From: Bin55 sp964572845
Lineage (GTDB): Bacteria; Pseudomonadota; Gammaproteobacteria; Pseudomonadales; Azotimanducaceae
Length of the DNA: 64,000 nucleotides
Assembly (NCBI GenBank): GCA_964572845.1
Contig: CAZNFX010000010.1
Location: 62,001 to 126,000, forward strand
Direction: 5' to 3'
Shown: piece after piece, positions 44,832 to 54,828 of the stretch
How the letters are laid out: each line of letters opens with the position of its first letter
Numbering within the stretch: position 1 is the stretch's first letter
The notes under the pieces: generated by a model
Seen by the model: only the letters and a program-made list of their open reading frames with translations
Told to the model about the DNA's origin: nothing
The model's database searches: none
Position numbers and translations under genes: made by a program

Positions 44832-45369
44832 CGGAAAAAGCTCCGCAGGCCGTAGCAGCACTGCCGGCATTTCTCAGCAGGAGGAGAACAGCGCCCCCAT
44901 GATGGCGGTTTTCGGGGGAATGTTCGCCTTGATGCTCGTCTTTCTCGTCGTAGTGAATGTGGTGTCGGAAGCTGCAATTCAGGAACGCCTTAAGGAGTCA
45001 GCGGACAACGGCGAATACCGCATCGAACGCATGGATGGCGGCTCCGGCTATTCGATCATCGTCTTTCCTGAAATGCTTCGTATCGTAGAAACCGCTGAAG
45101 GTGTGGTTCGCGGCGAGATTTGTTCGCCTGGCAGCCCCTATCGTCGCTATGCCCAGCGCATATACGAAAACACAGAAGACCAGCTTCTGTTCTTTCTTCT
45201 CGAGGGAAGCGTTTCCACCATGTCCGAAGCGCGAGACTGCATACGCGAAATGTGGCCCGGAGAGAGACGACACATTAGTTGGGTGATTGCGGACAACGAA
45301 TTTCTAAAGTCCGTAATGCTTGACGACATTCCCGAGTACATTAGGGACCATGTAGACGACCTGCCATGA
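44821..45369 (+). CDS. Single-pass membrane protein, channel partner 1
   Basis: About 182 residues. A short cytoplasmic N-terminus precedes one transmembrane helix (MMAVFGGMFALMLVFLVVVNVV, about residues 27-48) and a roughly 130-residue periplasmic domain of unknown fold with two cysteines. MotB/ExbD topology fits, but the helix lacks the proton-carrying aspartate. GTG 44821 overlaps the end of the channel gene by 11 nt; the start is uncertain. The stop overlaps the next ATG (ATGA), so translation is coupled. Confidence 0.7.
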   Translation: MFIDGKSSAGRSSTAGISQQEENSAPMMAVFGGMFALMLVFLVVVNVVSEAAIQERLKESADNGEYRIERMDGGSGYSIIVFPEMLRIVETAEGVVRGEICSPGSPYRRYAQRIYENTEDQLLFFLLEGSVSTMSEARDCIREMWPGERRHISWVIADNEFLKSVMLDDIPEYIRDHVDDLP

Positions 45370-47114
45370 GTTCAGCAGCTTCCCGCATTCCCAATTTTGC
45401 TGGCATTGCTCTTGTCGACATTTTGGCGAACGGCGTGGCCGTGCTTGTTATCGTCATCGTGCTCAGTATTGCAGCTCGCGCGGAGAAGGAAGAACGCTAC
45501 TCGGAGAAAGTCCAAGAGATTGGCGTCGTGATGACGCGGGAGTTCAGCACATCGCTTGTCTTGAATCGCATGGCGACCAGTCAGCCGGCGCTGTTGCACG
45601 ACTATGAGAATTCCCCAATTGACCAAGTATGGCACCCCGTTGTCATGCCGGTGCTCGAATTTCATCGCAACGCCGTTCGCGACCCCTACACGGGAACTGT
45701 GTGGACGAGAAGCGAGTTGCTGCAGTCGCCGAATTCGTTGGATGCGTTCTTGGATGACATGCTTCCTCTGTCCAAAGAAAACATTCGAGGCGACATCTAC
45801 GACGTAGGAACCTACTACCTGCTGATGTCGATCCTTAGAGACCACGGCATCAGAATCTGGCACTGGCACTTCATGGGCGGACATGGCCACGGTTCGGAGG
45901 CGGGCTCAATTGGTGATTGTCCTCCGGGAGTCAGCTTCGAGGATTGCCACGGGCACCTGGGCGATATGTCCGACTCCGTGCCTGAACTTCCCAATCTTGG
46001 TGGGTTGTTTGACTTGGACGACGAATCATCGGACGATGAATTCGGCGAAGGCACCTGGCCGCCGACATCAATGGGCGACTGTCCACCAGGCATGGATTGT
46101 GGGTCGGGATTGGAAGGTTCAGACATTCCCGAAGGATCCATCTTGGGCATGGGGCAACCGAACGACCCCAGCACATTTGGCAGTTTTCCCGATGCCCGGC
46201 AGCAGGGAATGCCTGGTATGGGATCGCCGTCCGGCGGACAACAAGGCCCACGAGGGCAAGGATCCCCGTCGGGAGCTCTGCAGGGCGACGGAGAGCCAAA
46301 TGAGAATTCGATTCAATTGCGGCTGGCCGACCCAAGCGTCCTGGGTGCAAACTCCGGTCTGGCGCCATCGATTACGGATCAGCTGGAGCTGATGGGAGCA
46401 CTCATGCTCTATCTCAACGATCTGCAAGCATCGTTGGATGTAAAACAGCCGCCTACAGAGCTTTTGGCTGATTTTCTTCTAGTCATTGCAGAGAACACGG
46501 AACGACTGACCGACCTGACTCCAAAACAATTAGCAGTGGTACAAGACTTGTACGATTCACTTGACCTTTCTAGTCAATTTGACGATGGTTTGGTTGCGCC
46601 CAGGTCTGTCTCCTTGGCCGTAACGACAGTTGACCAGTTGGACCAAGCGTCCTTGAAGCTTCTCCCAAATAGACTCCTGTTCGATGTGGAAGCAATTGTG
46701 GATCCTCAAAACCCTCCCGAGGGATTCGACTACGTCGTACCCAAGTTGAGCTTGAACAGGTTTCCCGACATTTGGAAAGGCTTGCAAATCACCCTCCACC
46801 AAGGTTCAGTCGTTCTCATACCCCCTATAGAAGATGCAGATCCGCATCCGCAATGGCGCGCTGTAGCGCACATTACGCCCAACTTCGACGACATCGTTGT
46901 GGGATTCGTCTACTCAACGATCGATGTTGATGGCTACTTGTCCGTCCTTGCGGAAAGCAATCGCGTTCGCATCGACGGCCAGTCTCTGGCAGTCAGAGCA
47001 GATGTTGCGTTCTTCGGTGTCAAGACCTGGCTTGTCATTCTGTATTGCGTGCTTGCGGCCATGGTGTTGGCGCTTGTGCTGTTTTGGAGACCTGGTATGC
47101 GTAGAACGGAATGA
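45366..47114 (+). CDS. ExbD/MotB-like partner 2 with acidic low-complexity insert
   Basis: A 582-residue protein. The N-terminal helix GIALVDILANGVAVLVIVIV has an aspartate (Asp18) at the position used for proton transfer in MotB, ExbD and TolR. Residues 180-310 are Gly/Pro/Asp-rich low complexity with two GDCPPG repeats; the rest is a periplasmic beta-rich domain, and a second helix (WLVILYCVLAAMVLALVLF) lies at the C-terminus. So both ends are in the inner membrane. No OmpA-type peptidoglycan-binding domain is visible. ATG overlaps the preceding stop and the stop overlaps the next ATG. Confidence 0.75.
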   Translation: MSSAASRIPNFAGIALVDILANGVAVLVIVIVLSIAARAEKEERYSEKVQEIGVVMTREFSTSLVLNRMATSQPALLHDYENSPIDQVWHPVVMPVLEFHRNAVRDPYTGTVWTRSELLQSPNSLDAFLDDMLPLSKENIRGDIYDVGTYYLLMSILRDHGIRIWHWHFMGGHGHGSEAGSIGDCPPGVSFEDCHGHLGDMSDSVPELPNLGGLFDLDDESSDDEFGEGTWPPTSMGDCPPGMDCGSGLEGSDIPEGSILGMGQPNDPSTFGSFPDARQQGMPGMGSPSGGQQGPRGQGSPSGALQGDGEPNENSIQLRLADPSVLGANSGLAPSITDQLELMGALMLYLNDLQASLDVKQPPTELLADFLLVIAENTERLTDLTPKQLAVVQDLYDSLDLSSQFDDGLVAPRSVSLAVTTVDQLDQASLKLLPNRLLFDVEAIVDPQNPPEGFDYVVPKLSLNRFPDIWKGLQITLHQGSVVLIPPIEDADPHPQWRAVAHITPNFDDIVVGFVYSTIDVDGYLSVLAESNRVRIDGQSLAVRADVAFFGVKTWLVILYCVLAAMVLALVLFWRPGMRRTE

Positions 47115-48688
47115 ACTGGCGAAAACCAACCATCATTCTGCTTCTACTGCTTCTAGCTGGCGTTGGCATAACTTGGTTGAACGTCGGTCGAACCAACATC
47201 GACGCCATCCAAGTCCAACTTGGCGTGTGGGAAGCCCCGAACGCCAAAGCTCGGTCTGTTGACGACGGTGTCTTGCAAGCGCTAGAGCGTGGTCAGCTCA
47301 ATGGCGAGCTTAGACTTAGACTCGACAAGAGAGAGCGCACCGTGCTCCTGGCGCCTTTCCAGATAGACGAATGCGAGGTATCGCAAAAAGACTACGAGCG
47401 GTTTGTTGATTGGACGATGACGCGTTGGAGCGATCCCGACGAAGAACCGCCCGATTGGCTTCGCTCCATGTCCACAGGCCATCGGACGGCAGGAAGGCTG
47501 AATTCGCCGGCGAGCGGCGTCAGTCAGCGGGGCGCATCCCGATATTGCGAAGACGTTGGTGGCAGATTGCCAATGGTAGAGGAATTAGAGGCGGCGGCTA
47601 GGGGGAGCCAAGGTCGCCTCTATCCTTGGGGAAACGAATTCGATGCGGGGCACTGGCCCTACAAAGAACCAGACCGCAATGCACAACAGGAGTGTGGAAG
47701 GCATCCAGCAGCAAGCACCCCCTACGGGGTGCAGGACCTAGCCAACAACGTCATGGAGTGGACCGCTGGAACCATGGACCCGCTTCTGCTGCCGAGTCCT
47801 GACCAACGACCAGTGGTTGGGGCGCCGCCAGTGCGAACCAATGCGCGGGAACTCTATGCTCTAAGCGCAGCGTGGCTTGCCATAAATATGGATGTGCAAA
47901 GTCATCATCTTGGCTTCCGCTGCGTCTATGAACTGCCCCCTCCACCCGTTCTGCCGTGGGGTACCCCTGCCGGCACGACCATTTCTCAGCAAGGTGGAGA
48001 ATACACGCTCGGCATTCCCAATCAAGCGCGAGTTGCCAACTTCGTAACCTCGCTGCCGCCTGACAGCGAGGTCTCGCTTACCCGTATGCTGCTCGCGGCG
48101 GAAAACCAAAAATTTCGCATTCGTGCAGATCGCTGTGAAGTAAGTCGGGAGGACTACAGCAAATTTCTCAACGATCCTCTAGTGAAAGTTGGCCTCTACG
48201 GAAACGACAACGAGCCAGCTGGGCACTCGTATGAACCCATGAATTGGACACTCCAAATGGAGAAGCCCAAGCTTCCCGTGACCGGAGTAAGCTGGTGGTC
48301 GGCTGACGCTTTTGCCCGCTGGTCAGGCGGTCGTCTCCCAACAGCAGACGAATGGCGCGCCATAGCATCGGGCACGGAAAAACGGATATTTCCCTGGGGC
48401 GATACCTACGACCCTGCAGCAGCGGCGACTGGTGACGACGCAGCCGGCAGACTCGTGCCTTGCGACGCCAATGTAAGGGATGTGACTCGGGAAGGAATCC
48501 GTCACTTGGCCGGAAACGTTTCCGAGTGGACCCGCTCCGTCTCGCTGGATGGTGGATCCGTTGTCATGTGGGCACAGGGTGGAAATTGGATGTTGCCCGG
48601 CGAAGACACCGCGCGCACAACCTTTGGACGCAAAGTCCCTCTCAATCACCGGACGGAAACCATAGGATTCAGGGTGGTCTACGACTAG
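47111..48688 (+). CDS. Membrane-anchored protein with two FGE/SUMF1-like domains
   Basis: A 525-residue protein with an N-terminal anchor (residues 7-24) and two formylglycine-generating-enzyme-like domains in the periplasm (about 70-275 and 300-525). Each shows the domain order: a CEVSQKDY/CEVSREDY start, GGRLPMVEELEAAARG/GGRLPTADEWRAIASG, YPWGNEF/FPWGDTY, NNVMEW/GNVSEW and a GFR ending. The catalytic cysteines of true FGE are not evident, so the domains probably bind ligand or cell wall. It closes the four-gene operon (ATGA overlap). Confidence 0.85.
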   Translation: MNWRKPTIILLLLLLAGVGITWLNVGRTNIDAIQVQLGVWEAPNAKARSVDDGVLQALERGQLNGELRLRLDKRERTVLLAPFQIDECEVSQKDYERFVDWTMTRWSDPDEEPPDWLRSMSTGHRTAGRLNSPASGVSQRGASRYCEDVGGRLPMVEELEAAARGSQGRLYPWGNEFDAGHWPYKEPDRNAQQECGRHPAASTPYGVQDLANNVMEWTAGTMDPLLLPSPDQRPVVGAPPVRTNARELYALSAAWLAINMDVQSHHLGFRCVYELPPPPVLPWGTPAGTTISQQGGEYTLGIPNQARVANFVTSLPPDSEVSLTRMLLAAENQKFRIRADRCEVSREDYSKFLNDPLVKVGLYGNDNEPAGHSYEPMNWTLQMEKPKLPVTGVSWWSADAFARWSGGRLPTADEWRAIASGTEKRIFPWGDTYDPAAAATGDDAAGRLVPCDANVRDVTREGIRHLAGNVSEWTRSVSLDGGSVVMWAQGGNWMLPGEDTARTTFGRKVPLNHRTETIGFRVVYD

Positions 48689-48985
48689 ACCCATACGATT
48701 GCTGCGTCGCACAGAGAATAGCCTGCACATCCACCTGCCACCACTCGATTGTTGAGAGTGTCCCCGACCATGCTGCGTATTAGTCCGGTTGTCATCTAGG
48801 ATTCGAATTACCAGAAACCTGGCTTCGCAACAAACATCCACTAAATAAGAGCACAATCGCTAAAGGATCGTAGAACCCCGCTGGAGGAATCCATATTTAC
48901 CGTTGGAAATAGCCGACAACAAGCTCGGGCAACCGAGTATCATGGAAACTCGTCGCTCTCAAGCGTATAGGCACAACATCGTCAC

Positions 48986-50284
48986 GTGGCTTTGCGTAAA
49001 CATTCTGCAGCTCCGACGTTCAAAACTAAACCGTTTGCAAGGCTGCTTCTCGCAACATGCATCGTGCTTGTCCATTCGCAATCGCTTGCAAGCCAGTCCA
49101 ACCCAAGTCCTTCACCAGAGGTAGATTCTTCAATCACTCAGCCCGATCTCGTGACTTTACGAGACCGTATTAATGCAGGTGAAGCAACCGAGGCAATCTC
49201 CATCCTTGAAGCTAATATTGATGATGTGTTGAAGGAGTCGAGTCCTTACGATGCGAAGCTCATCGACATGTACCTATTGCTTGGCGACGCCAACTATCAT
49301 CTCGATCAGTACGCGAATGCACTAAGTGCATATAGTCTGGCATCCGACGTTTCAAGAATCGCCAACGGGCTGTACTCACCTTCACATATCGGAATTGCCT
49401 ATCGAGAAGCGAACATGCTTGCTCGTATGGGAGCGTGGCAGTCCGCCAACAATCGGCACGAATATGCATACAGCATTGTTTTGCGCGAATACGACGACAA
49501 AACGGATCCGCGACGCATTCAAGGCCAGATACGACTCGTGGAATGGTATGAATCCACGAGAAAATTTCGCGCTGCGCTGGTGCTGTATGACGACCTTCGT
49601 TCACATGTGATGAAACACTATCCTCCCGCGCACCCGTTCGCCCTTGCAGTGCGCCGCAACTATGTCCACGCAGTTCGAGAAACCACTTTTCCAATGCCAA
49701 CGACCAAGATTGCCCCTAGGTTCAGACCCCAAGTGCCTGGTTGGGAGCCAGAACCCTTTCGTCGTCGCTTGAGCAACTACGAACTCGGCAAGAATGAGCT
49801 GAAGAGCATAGGCCACATCGTTCTCACCAATCCAACATCCACCGATGAGGAACGGGCTTCGGCTCTCTTGGACCTCGCCGACTGGCATGTGCTGTTTAAT
49901 CGGCCCCATAAGGGAATCCAGCTCTATCGAGAAGCTTGGGAACTGCTCGAATCTACACCCGAATTGCTCGAGCAAGCGTTTGCTGAGCCTCATCTCATCC
50001 ACATGAATGTGACTCGTTCATGGGTAAGTCCTGAGCGGCTGGAAAGGGAGCAGATACGAGCTGGTGTCGTACGACTGGCTTTGCACATCAACAATCGCGG
50101 AACTGTGGTTGGCCGCAAGACTGTCGCGACAGCACCTGACAACCGCATGGAGTACCGGGTACGAGTGATCGCAGAACGCGCAAAGTACCGACCAGCGTTC
50201 AAAGACGGCGAATCCGTACGCGCCCGCGGCGTACCATTCGTGTACAACTACGCTCTATCCAGTTCCGTTCGTTCGCAACGCTAG
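48986..50284 (+). CDS. Exported TPR protein with TonB-C-like C-terminus
   Basis: A 432-residue protein with a signal peptide (LLLATCIVLVHSQSLAS). TPR-like helical repeats follow (LYLLGDANYHLDQYANALSAY and similar, about residues 60-340). The last 80 residues (VRLALHINNRGTVVGRKTVA, then YRPAFKDGESV) resemble the TonB C-terminal domain. No transmembrane helix is left after signal cleavage. GTG 48986 is uncertain. It is 297 bp after the double-FGE gene on the same strand, a gap in which I see no gene. It may be an envelope partner of the proton-channel set (inference). Confidence 0.7.
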   Translation: MALRKHSAAPTFKTKPFARLLLATCIVLVHSQSLASQSNPSPSPEVDSSITQPDLVTLRDRINAGEATEAISILEANIDDVLKESSPYDAKLIDMYLLLGDANYHLDQYANALSAYSLASDVSRIANGLYSPSHIGIAYREANMLARMGAWQSANNRHEYAYSIVLREYDDKTDPRRIQGQIRLVEWYESTRKFRAALVLYDDLRSHVMKHYPPAHPFALAVRRNYVHAVRETTFPMPTTKIAPRFRPQVPGWEPEPFRRRLSNYELGKNELKSIGHIVLTNPTSTDEERASALLDLADWHVLFNRPHKGIQLYREAWELLESTPELLEQAFAEPHLIHMNVTRSWVSPERLEREQIRAGVVRLALHINNRGTVVGRKTVATAPDNRMEYRVRVIAERAKYRPAFKDGESVRARGVPFVYNYALSSSVRSQR

Positions 50285-50317
50285 TCATATGCGCTCATAG
50301 GAACCAGTCCTCCTATC

Positions 50318-51178
50318 TTGCTCGCCAATGTGCATATACTTGAGAACTTCCCTATAAAGACGGTATCGCTTCCGTTGAATTCTCATCGAGCAAAATGGTT
50401 CGCTTGTGTGGCTACTGCGGCGTTCGCAATCTTGACAAGCGACGTGTTGCTCCAAGCCTCAGAAGCCAACGCCGACTCGCTGTCTGATGAGCAAGCCGCG
50501 CTTCTTGAATTGCTTTCGGCTTGCGAGAAGATTGAAGACGACGCTACGCGTCAACGTTGCTACGAAATTGCCCTAAAGGACGACCAAGACGAGGACATCT
50601 CGAGTGCCGATATCGAGAAGATCTTGGAAGAGCTCAAAGAGGAGGGCATTTCCGAGAACGTCGAGCAAATCTCAAAGCCACAATCAGGGCCGGAGGAATC
50701 GCCCGACATCCCGCCACTCCCGGAAGAGGAAACCACCAACGAACCCACAAAGAAACGTGGCCTATTTGGACGACTCGCACGAGCAGTAACCTCACCCATC
50801 CGTGCGGTGATGCCACAGGGCTCCGATAGCAGGAAAGACAAACCGAGTGACGAAGGAAGTGAGCAGACGGACACGGCGGAGGAACCTCCGGGAACGGCGT
50901 CGTGGGATGCGGTAGTTGTACGTACAGGCAGACTGGATCAAAACGTCCATCTCGTGCTTATGGACGACGACAAGCTGTTTGAGTACATCTGTCCGCCAAA
51001 CCTTCGGTTTCGGAAAGACGACACGCTTACTGTAATTCACGTCGATACGTGGTTGACCGAGAGCTACAGACTCGATGGACCACGGGGACCAATTCAGGAT
51101 GCCCATCTAATTCCATGTCATAGAGAAGATAGGAAAGGCAACGTCAAGCGCAAATGCGAGCTCATGGGAATCGACTAA
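50318..51178 (+). CDS. Exported acidic protein, unrecognised family
   Basis: About 286 residues. A signal peptide ends near ASEANA. LLSACEKIEDDATRQRCYEIA matches the short C-x-x-I-x-D-D-x-x-R-x-x-C-Y motif of many secreted proteobacterial proteins. A Pro/Glu-rich linker (about 110-190) leads to a C-terminal beta-rich domain of about 85 residues with three cysteines. The start is uncertain: TTG 50318 is given; an internal TTG near 50375 would give a more typical signal peptide. It follows the TPR gene by 33 bp. Confidence 0.65.
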   Translation: MLANVHILENFPIKTVSLPLNSHRAKWFACVATAAFAILTSDVLLQASEANADSLSDEQAALLELLSACEKIEDDATRQRCYEIALKDDQDEDISSADIEKILEELKEEGISENVEQISKPQSGPEESPDIPPLPEEETTNEPTKKRGLFGRLARAVTSPIRAVMPQGSDSRKDKPSDEGSEQTDTAEEPPGTASWDAVVVRTGRLDQNVHLVLMDDDKLFEYICPPNLRFRKDDTLTVIHVDTWLTESYRLDGPRGPIQDAHLIPCHREDRKGNVKRKCELMGID

Positions 51179-51438
51179 TTCGCATTCCACTAGTAACGAG
51201 CGACCACAGAGAAGATTGATTCAGTTGCACAAAAGCAAACTCACTGACAGCTGTTGCGTTGCATCGCAATTGATTCAATGTCTTGGGTTGCGAAATTCAA
51301 CCCAAATATCCCACTAGTCGTTCGATTTTTGATAAAGTGTCCACATGGAAATCTCGCATGAAGGAGAAGTACGCCTGCGACAAGGAGTTTGTCGCTACAT
51401 CTCCCGTGCATGCGGAGCTAGAACTGAGGCAAAACACT

Positions 51439-54400
51439 ATGTTTAGAAGATTCCTTAGAACATCCACCATTGCGTGGTTGATGATGTCGCTTGTTCTCTC
51501 AATGTCGCTGGTCACATGGGCACAAGAAACTGACGAAGACGAAGACGAGGACGAAGTCGAGCAAGCAGAGGGAGAGACTCCAGTTGCTGCAGATTCCGAC
51601 GACGACATTGAAGTGATGATCGTCACCGGATCGAGGCTGAAGCGAACAACGTATACCAACATATCTCCCCTTCAGATCATTACGGCTGAAGTGGAGCGAG
51701 AGGCCGGTCTTGTTGAATCTTCCGAAATATTGCAGAAATCAACCCAAACCAGCGGACAACAGATTGACCTTACATTCACGGGATATGTCCTTGATGACGG
51801 TCCCGCGGCATCAACCGTAGCCCTTCGCGGTCTAGACCCTGAACGAACGCTCATTCTCATCAACGGACGCAGACTGGCTGCAGCCGGCGTCGAGGGAGCA
51901 CCTAGCAACCCTGACCTGAATTTGGTACCGGGGATACTTGTTCAGCAATATGAACTGCTATTGGACGGAGCTTCGTCGGTCTACGGTTCCGATGCAATAG
52001 CTGGCGTCGCGAACATTATTTTGCGTAAGGACTTCGATGGTATCGAAATTGATGTCTTTGCAGATCGCGACAACTATGCTGGCACCTTTGGCAGAAACAT
52101 TGCGCTAATGTGGGGCCAGAACTACGACCGTGGTTTCTTTGGCATGGGCGCAACCTACAACTTCAGCCAAGAAGTCACGGCCGCTGATGCGCCTCATACT
52201 GCGGGTTGTACGGAAGAAGCTGAAATCACGACGGATGGCGAAGTCCGAACCAAGAGCTTGTGGTTCGAGCACTGGTACGGGATGGATTGGGATGAATGCG
52301 GATACCCCGGATTGCACGGCAACTGGGTTACTAGAGTCCCCTTTGCGGGCCTGCTGTTCTCCACACCAGGGCAATCGAATGGGGGATGGAACGACTTCTC
52401 CATGTCGCGAATCCGGCTTGGTGGACGGTGGTTCTGGACCGACGAAGATGCCGATGGCTTCAATGACGTGTCCTGGCGACCCTACATACGCGACGCCAAC
52501 GAGCAGTACAGAACGCTTTATCCCCAATTCCACCGTGTGAACTTCATGTCTTACGGTGAGTACACATTTGAAGGCGAAGCCAATATCACGCCATTCTACG
52601 AAGTACTCTACGGTAAGCGTTCCACTGTGCACAATGGCGGCGGCTACCAGCTATTCCCCGTCTTGCACCCACTTAGCCCTTACAACATCTGCAATCCCTT
52701 CGGACTTATTGGAGTCGATTGCGGATTGGCGTTCAACGAGTTCTTGGCAAAGCAGTCGTTTCGAGATGCGGTCATTCAAGTGTTTGGATGCGACCCGGGG
52801 CCCGGCGGATCTTGTGATCAATCTGTCGCTCCATTGGGACCGTGGCCAGTGCAGCCAGTGGTTGTAATCGAAGGTGACCGAAACATCACCCATGTGGACG
52901 TTGCGCAGTGGCGGTACGTTGGAGGTGTTCGTTTTGACATCCCGTTCCTAAACAGTGGATCGAGGGCAAATTGGAGTGGTGAACTCTATCTGGCATTTTC
53001 CGACTCTTCTGGAGAGACTCATCGAGAAGGAGTAATGGAAGACCGATTCGAACTTTCCCTAGGAAACTACTCGCAATTTGGCATTCCCTGCCAGGATGAC
53101 TTCGGCATCGTGACGGATCCCAAAGACTTCGCGGGATGTGTTCCTGTCAACCTGTTTGCACCCAGCGTTCTTTCGCCTGACATGCAAGGGAGCTTTGCTA
53201 CGCAACAGGAACGTGACTATCTGTTCGGCGTACGCGCTTTCGACACACAGATTGAACAAACAATCTTGTCGTACTACATGACGGGGGACGTATTTGATCT
53301 GCAGGGCGGCCCGGTAGCCACAGGCCTAGGGTTCGAGTATCGCGAAGATGTGATTGCGTCCATTCCAAACGACGTGGCCGCCGAAGGCAAGTTCTGGGGG
53401 TTCTCGGCCGATCAAGGTGCCGAAGGTGAGAAGTACATCAGGGAGGTTTTTGCCGAAGTGGAACTGCCACTAATGGGCAACATGCGCTTCGCTGATGAAT
53501 TCACGATGAACCTGTCGACCAGACATACCGACGACGAGTTTGCAGGACGCGCTTGGACCTGGTCGGGCAAGATCGCCTACCGGCCTGCTTCTTCGTTGTT
53601 GATTCGAGCAACCAAAGGCACGTCATACCGAGGTCCCAACCTGCGGAACTTGTTCCTAAAGGCTCAAACTGGCTTCCTGACATTAGGTGATCCGTGCTTC
53701 ATTCCTAGTGCTGCTATCGATCCCGTCACAGGTGAGTACATACCCGAACAAGATCAACGCGAGGAGCACGTGCTCGAGAATTGCCGCAATAACGGCGCCG
53801 ATCCGTTCGTGTTGAGAGGCTTTGGAGCCTACAGCGTCGAGATAGCCGCTGGGGGCGCACTTGACCTGCTTCCGGAGACTGCGGTCTCAGAAACCTACGG
53901 ATTCAGTTTCGAGCAGCCATTCACGAATGCCTTCGACCTCGCTGTCGGCGCCAACATCTATAAGATTGAAGTCGACGACACGATCATCGAACCGAGCGCT
54001 AGTTTCATCATCAGCGACTGCTACAACTCTCGAACGTTGAATAGTCCATACTGTCAGCGAATTACACGTTCGACCGATCCCAACAATCCCATAATGACCT
54101 ATATCCATCAGGGATTTATCAATCGTGATAACGAAACTGTGCGAGGCATTGACTTCAATATCGCGTTTACTGACACGGTTACTCTCCTTGATCGGCCGAT
54201 CTTGGTGTCTCTCGACTACATCGGCCACAAGCTATTGGAACGATCCACGATAACCATTACGGAAATTGAAGATCGTCAGGAATTCGTATCCGAGTGGGCT
54301 TACCATCGATATCGCCATCGCTTCGTGGCCTCTGCCTCGTTCAATCAAATGCGAGTTCAGTTGAGCACGCGGATTCTTGGTACCCAGGACCAAGACGATC

Positions 54401-54714
54401 GCTTTGAAGATGCTTTTGGTTCAGTTCCAAGCTTTCAGTCCGACACCTGCCTTGGCCCAACCGAGGGGGATGTAGAGTGCCGAGACATCGGCGCCTCGCG
54501 GGGGATCTATGCCACTCATACCCTTTCGTTCTCAATTGCGCGGCCAACCTGGACTGCGAGTGCGGGAATTAGGAATATTACCGACGAGGAACCTCCCTTT
54601 GTGGATGAGACAGAAGTGTTCTCGTGGAGCAATACACCCTTGGGTGTCGGCTATGACCTCATGGGGCGTGCTGTCTATGGGAGCTTCACATTTCGTCTTG
54701 GTGCAGGTCTGTAG
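51439..54714 (+). CDS. TonB-dependent outer-membrane receptor
   Basis: A 1091-residue receptor with a signal peptide (residues 1-29) and an acidic stretch, then a TonB-box-like IEVMIVTGSR, a plug domain with GLDPERTLILINGRR and SVYGSDAIAGVANIIL, and a large beta-barrel ending in GSFTFRLGAGL. ATG 51439 follows GAGG at about 9 nt; the frame is open 52 codons further back but without a signal peptide. Likely substrates are peptides or siderophore-like compounds; the S9 peptidase downstream points to peptides. Confidence 0.93.
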   Translation: MFRRFLRTSTIAWLMMSLVLSMSLVTWAQETDEDEDEDEVEQAEGETPVAADSDDDIEVMIVTGSRLKRTTYTNISPLQIITAEVEREAGLVESSEILQKSTQTSGQQIDLTFTGYVLDDGPAASTVALRGLDPERTLILINGRRLAAAGVEGAPSNPDLNLVPGILVQQYELLLDGASSVYGSDAIAGVANIILRKDFDGIEIDVFADRDNYAGTFGRNIALMWGQNYDRGFFGMGATYNFSQEVTAADAPHTAGCTEEAEITTDGEVRTKSLWFEHWYGMDWDECGYPGLHGNWVTRVPFAGLLFSTPGQSNGGWNDFSMSRIRLGGRWFWTDEDADGFNDVSWRPYIRDANEQYRTLYPQFHRVNFMSYGEYTFEGEANITPFYEVLYGKRSTVHNGGGYQLFPVLHPLSPYNICNPFGLIGVDCGLAFNEFLAKQSFRDAVIQVFGCDPGPGGSCDQSVAPLGPWPVQPVVVIEGDRNITHVDVAQWRYVGGVRFDIPFLNSGSRANWSGELYLAFSDSSGETHREGVMEDRFELSLGNYSQFGIPCQDDFGIVTDPKDFAGCVPVNLFAPSVLSPDMQGSFATQQERDYLFGVRAFDTQIEQTILSYYMTGDVFDLQGGPVATGLGFEYREDVIASIPNDVAAEGKFWGFSADQGAEGEKYIREVFAEVELPLMGNMRFADEFTMNLSTRHTDDEFAGRAWTWSGKIAYRPASSLLIRATKGTSYRGPNLRNLFLKAQTGFLTLGDPCFIPSAAIDPVTGEYIPEQDQREEHVLENCRNNGADPFVLRGFGAYSVEIAAGGALDLLPETAVSETYGFSFEQPFTNAFDLAVGANIYKIEVDDTIIEPSASFIISDCYNSRTLNSPYCQRITRSTDPNNPIMTYIHQGFINRDNETVRGIDFNIAFTDTVTLLDRPILVSLDYIGHKLLERSTITITEIEDRQEFVSEWAYHRYRHRFVASASFNQMRVQLSTRILGTQDQDDRFEDAFGSVPSFQSDTCLGPTEGDVECRDIGASRGIYATHTLSFSIARPTWTASAGIRNITDEEPPFVDETEVFSWSNTPLGVGYDLMGRAVYGSFTFRLGAGL

Positions 54715-54747
54715 TGCTTGATCGGTACGACTGAAATGTAATAGAAC

Positions 54748-54800
54748 AACGGCTCTGCTGTCTCGACGATAGTCCTGCGGAGAGCCGTTTTTCTATTTTT
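54748..54800 (+). terminator. Rho-independent terminator of the TonB receptor gene
   Basis: AACGGCTCT and AGAGCCGTT form a 9-bp stem around a 24-base loop, followed by TTTTCTATTTTT. It lies 34 bp after the stop of the receptor gene. Confidence 0.8.
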
Positions 54801-54828
54801 GACATCTAGTTCAATTGCGACAATCCCA

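Noticed and set aside
43794..48688. Assignment of the proton-channel operon to Zorya
   Set aside because: The channel lacks the long ZorA tail, the partners lack an OmpA-like domain, and no ZorC/ZorD/ZorE gene is present.
51283..51438. Longer N-terminus for the TonB receptor
   Set aside because: It has no signal peptide; ATG 51439 has a ribosome site and a signal peptide.
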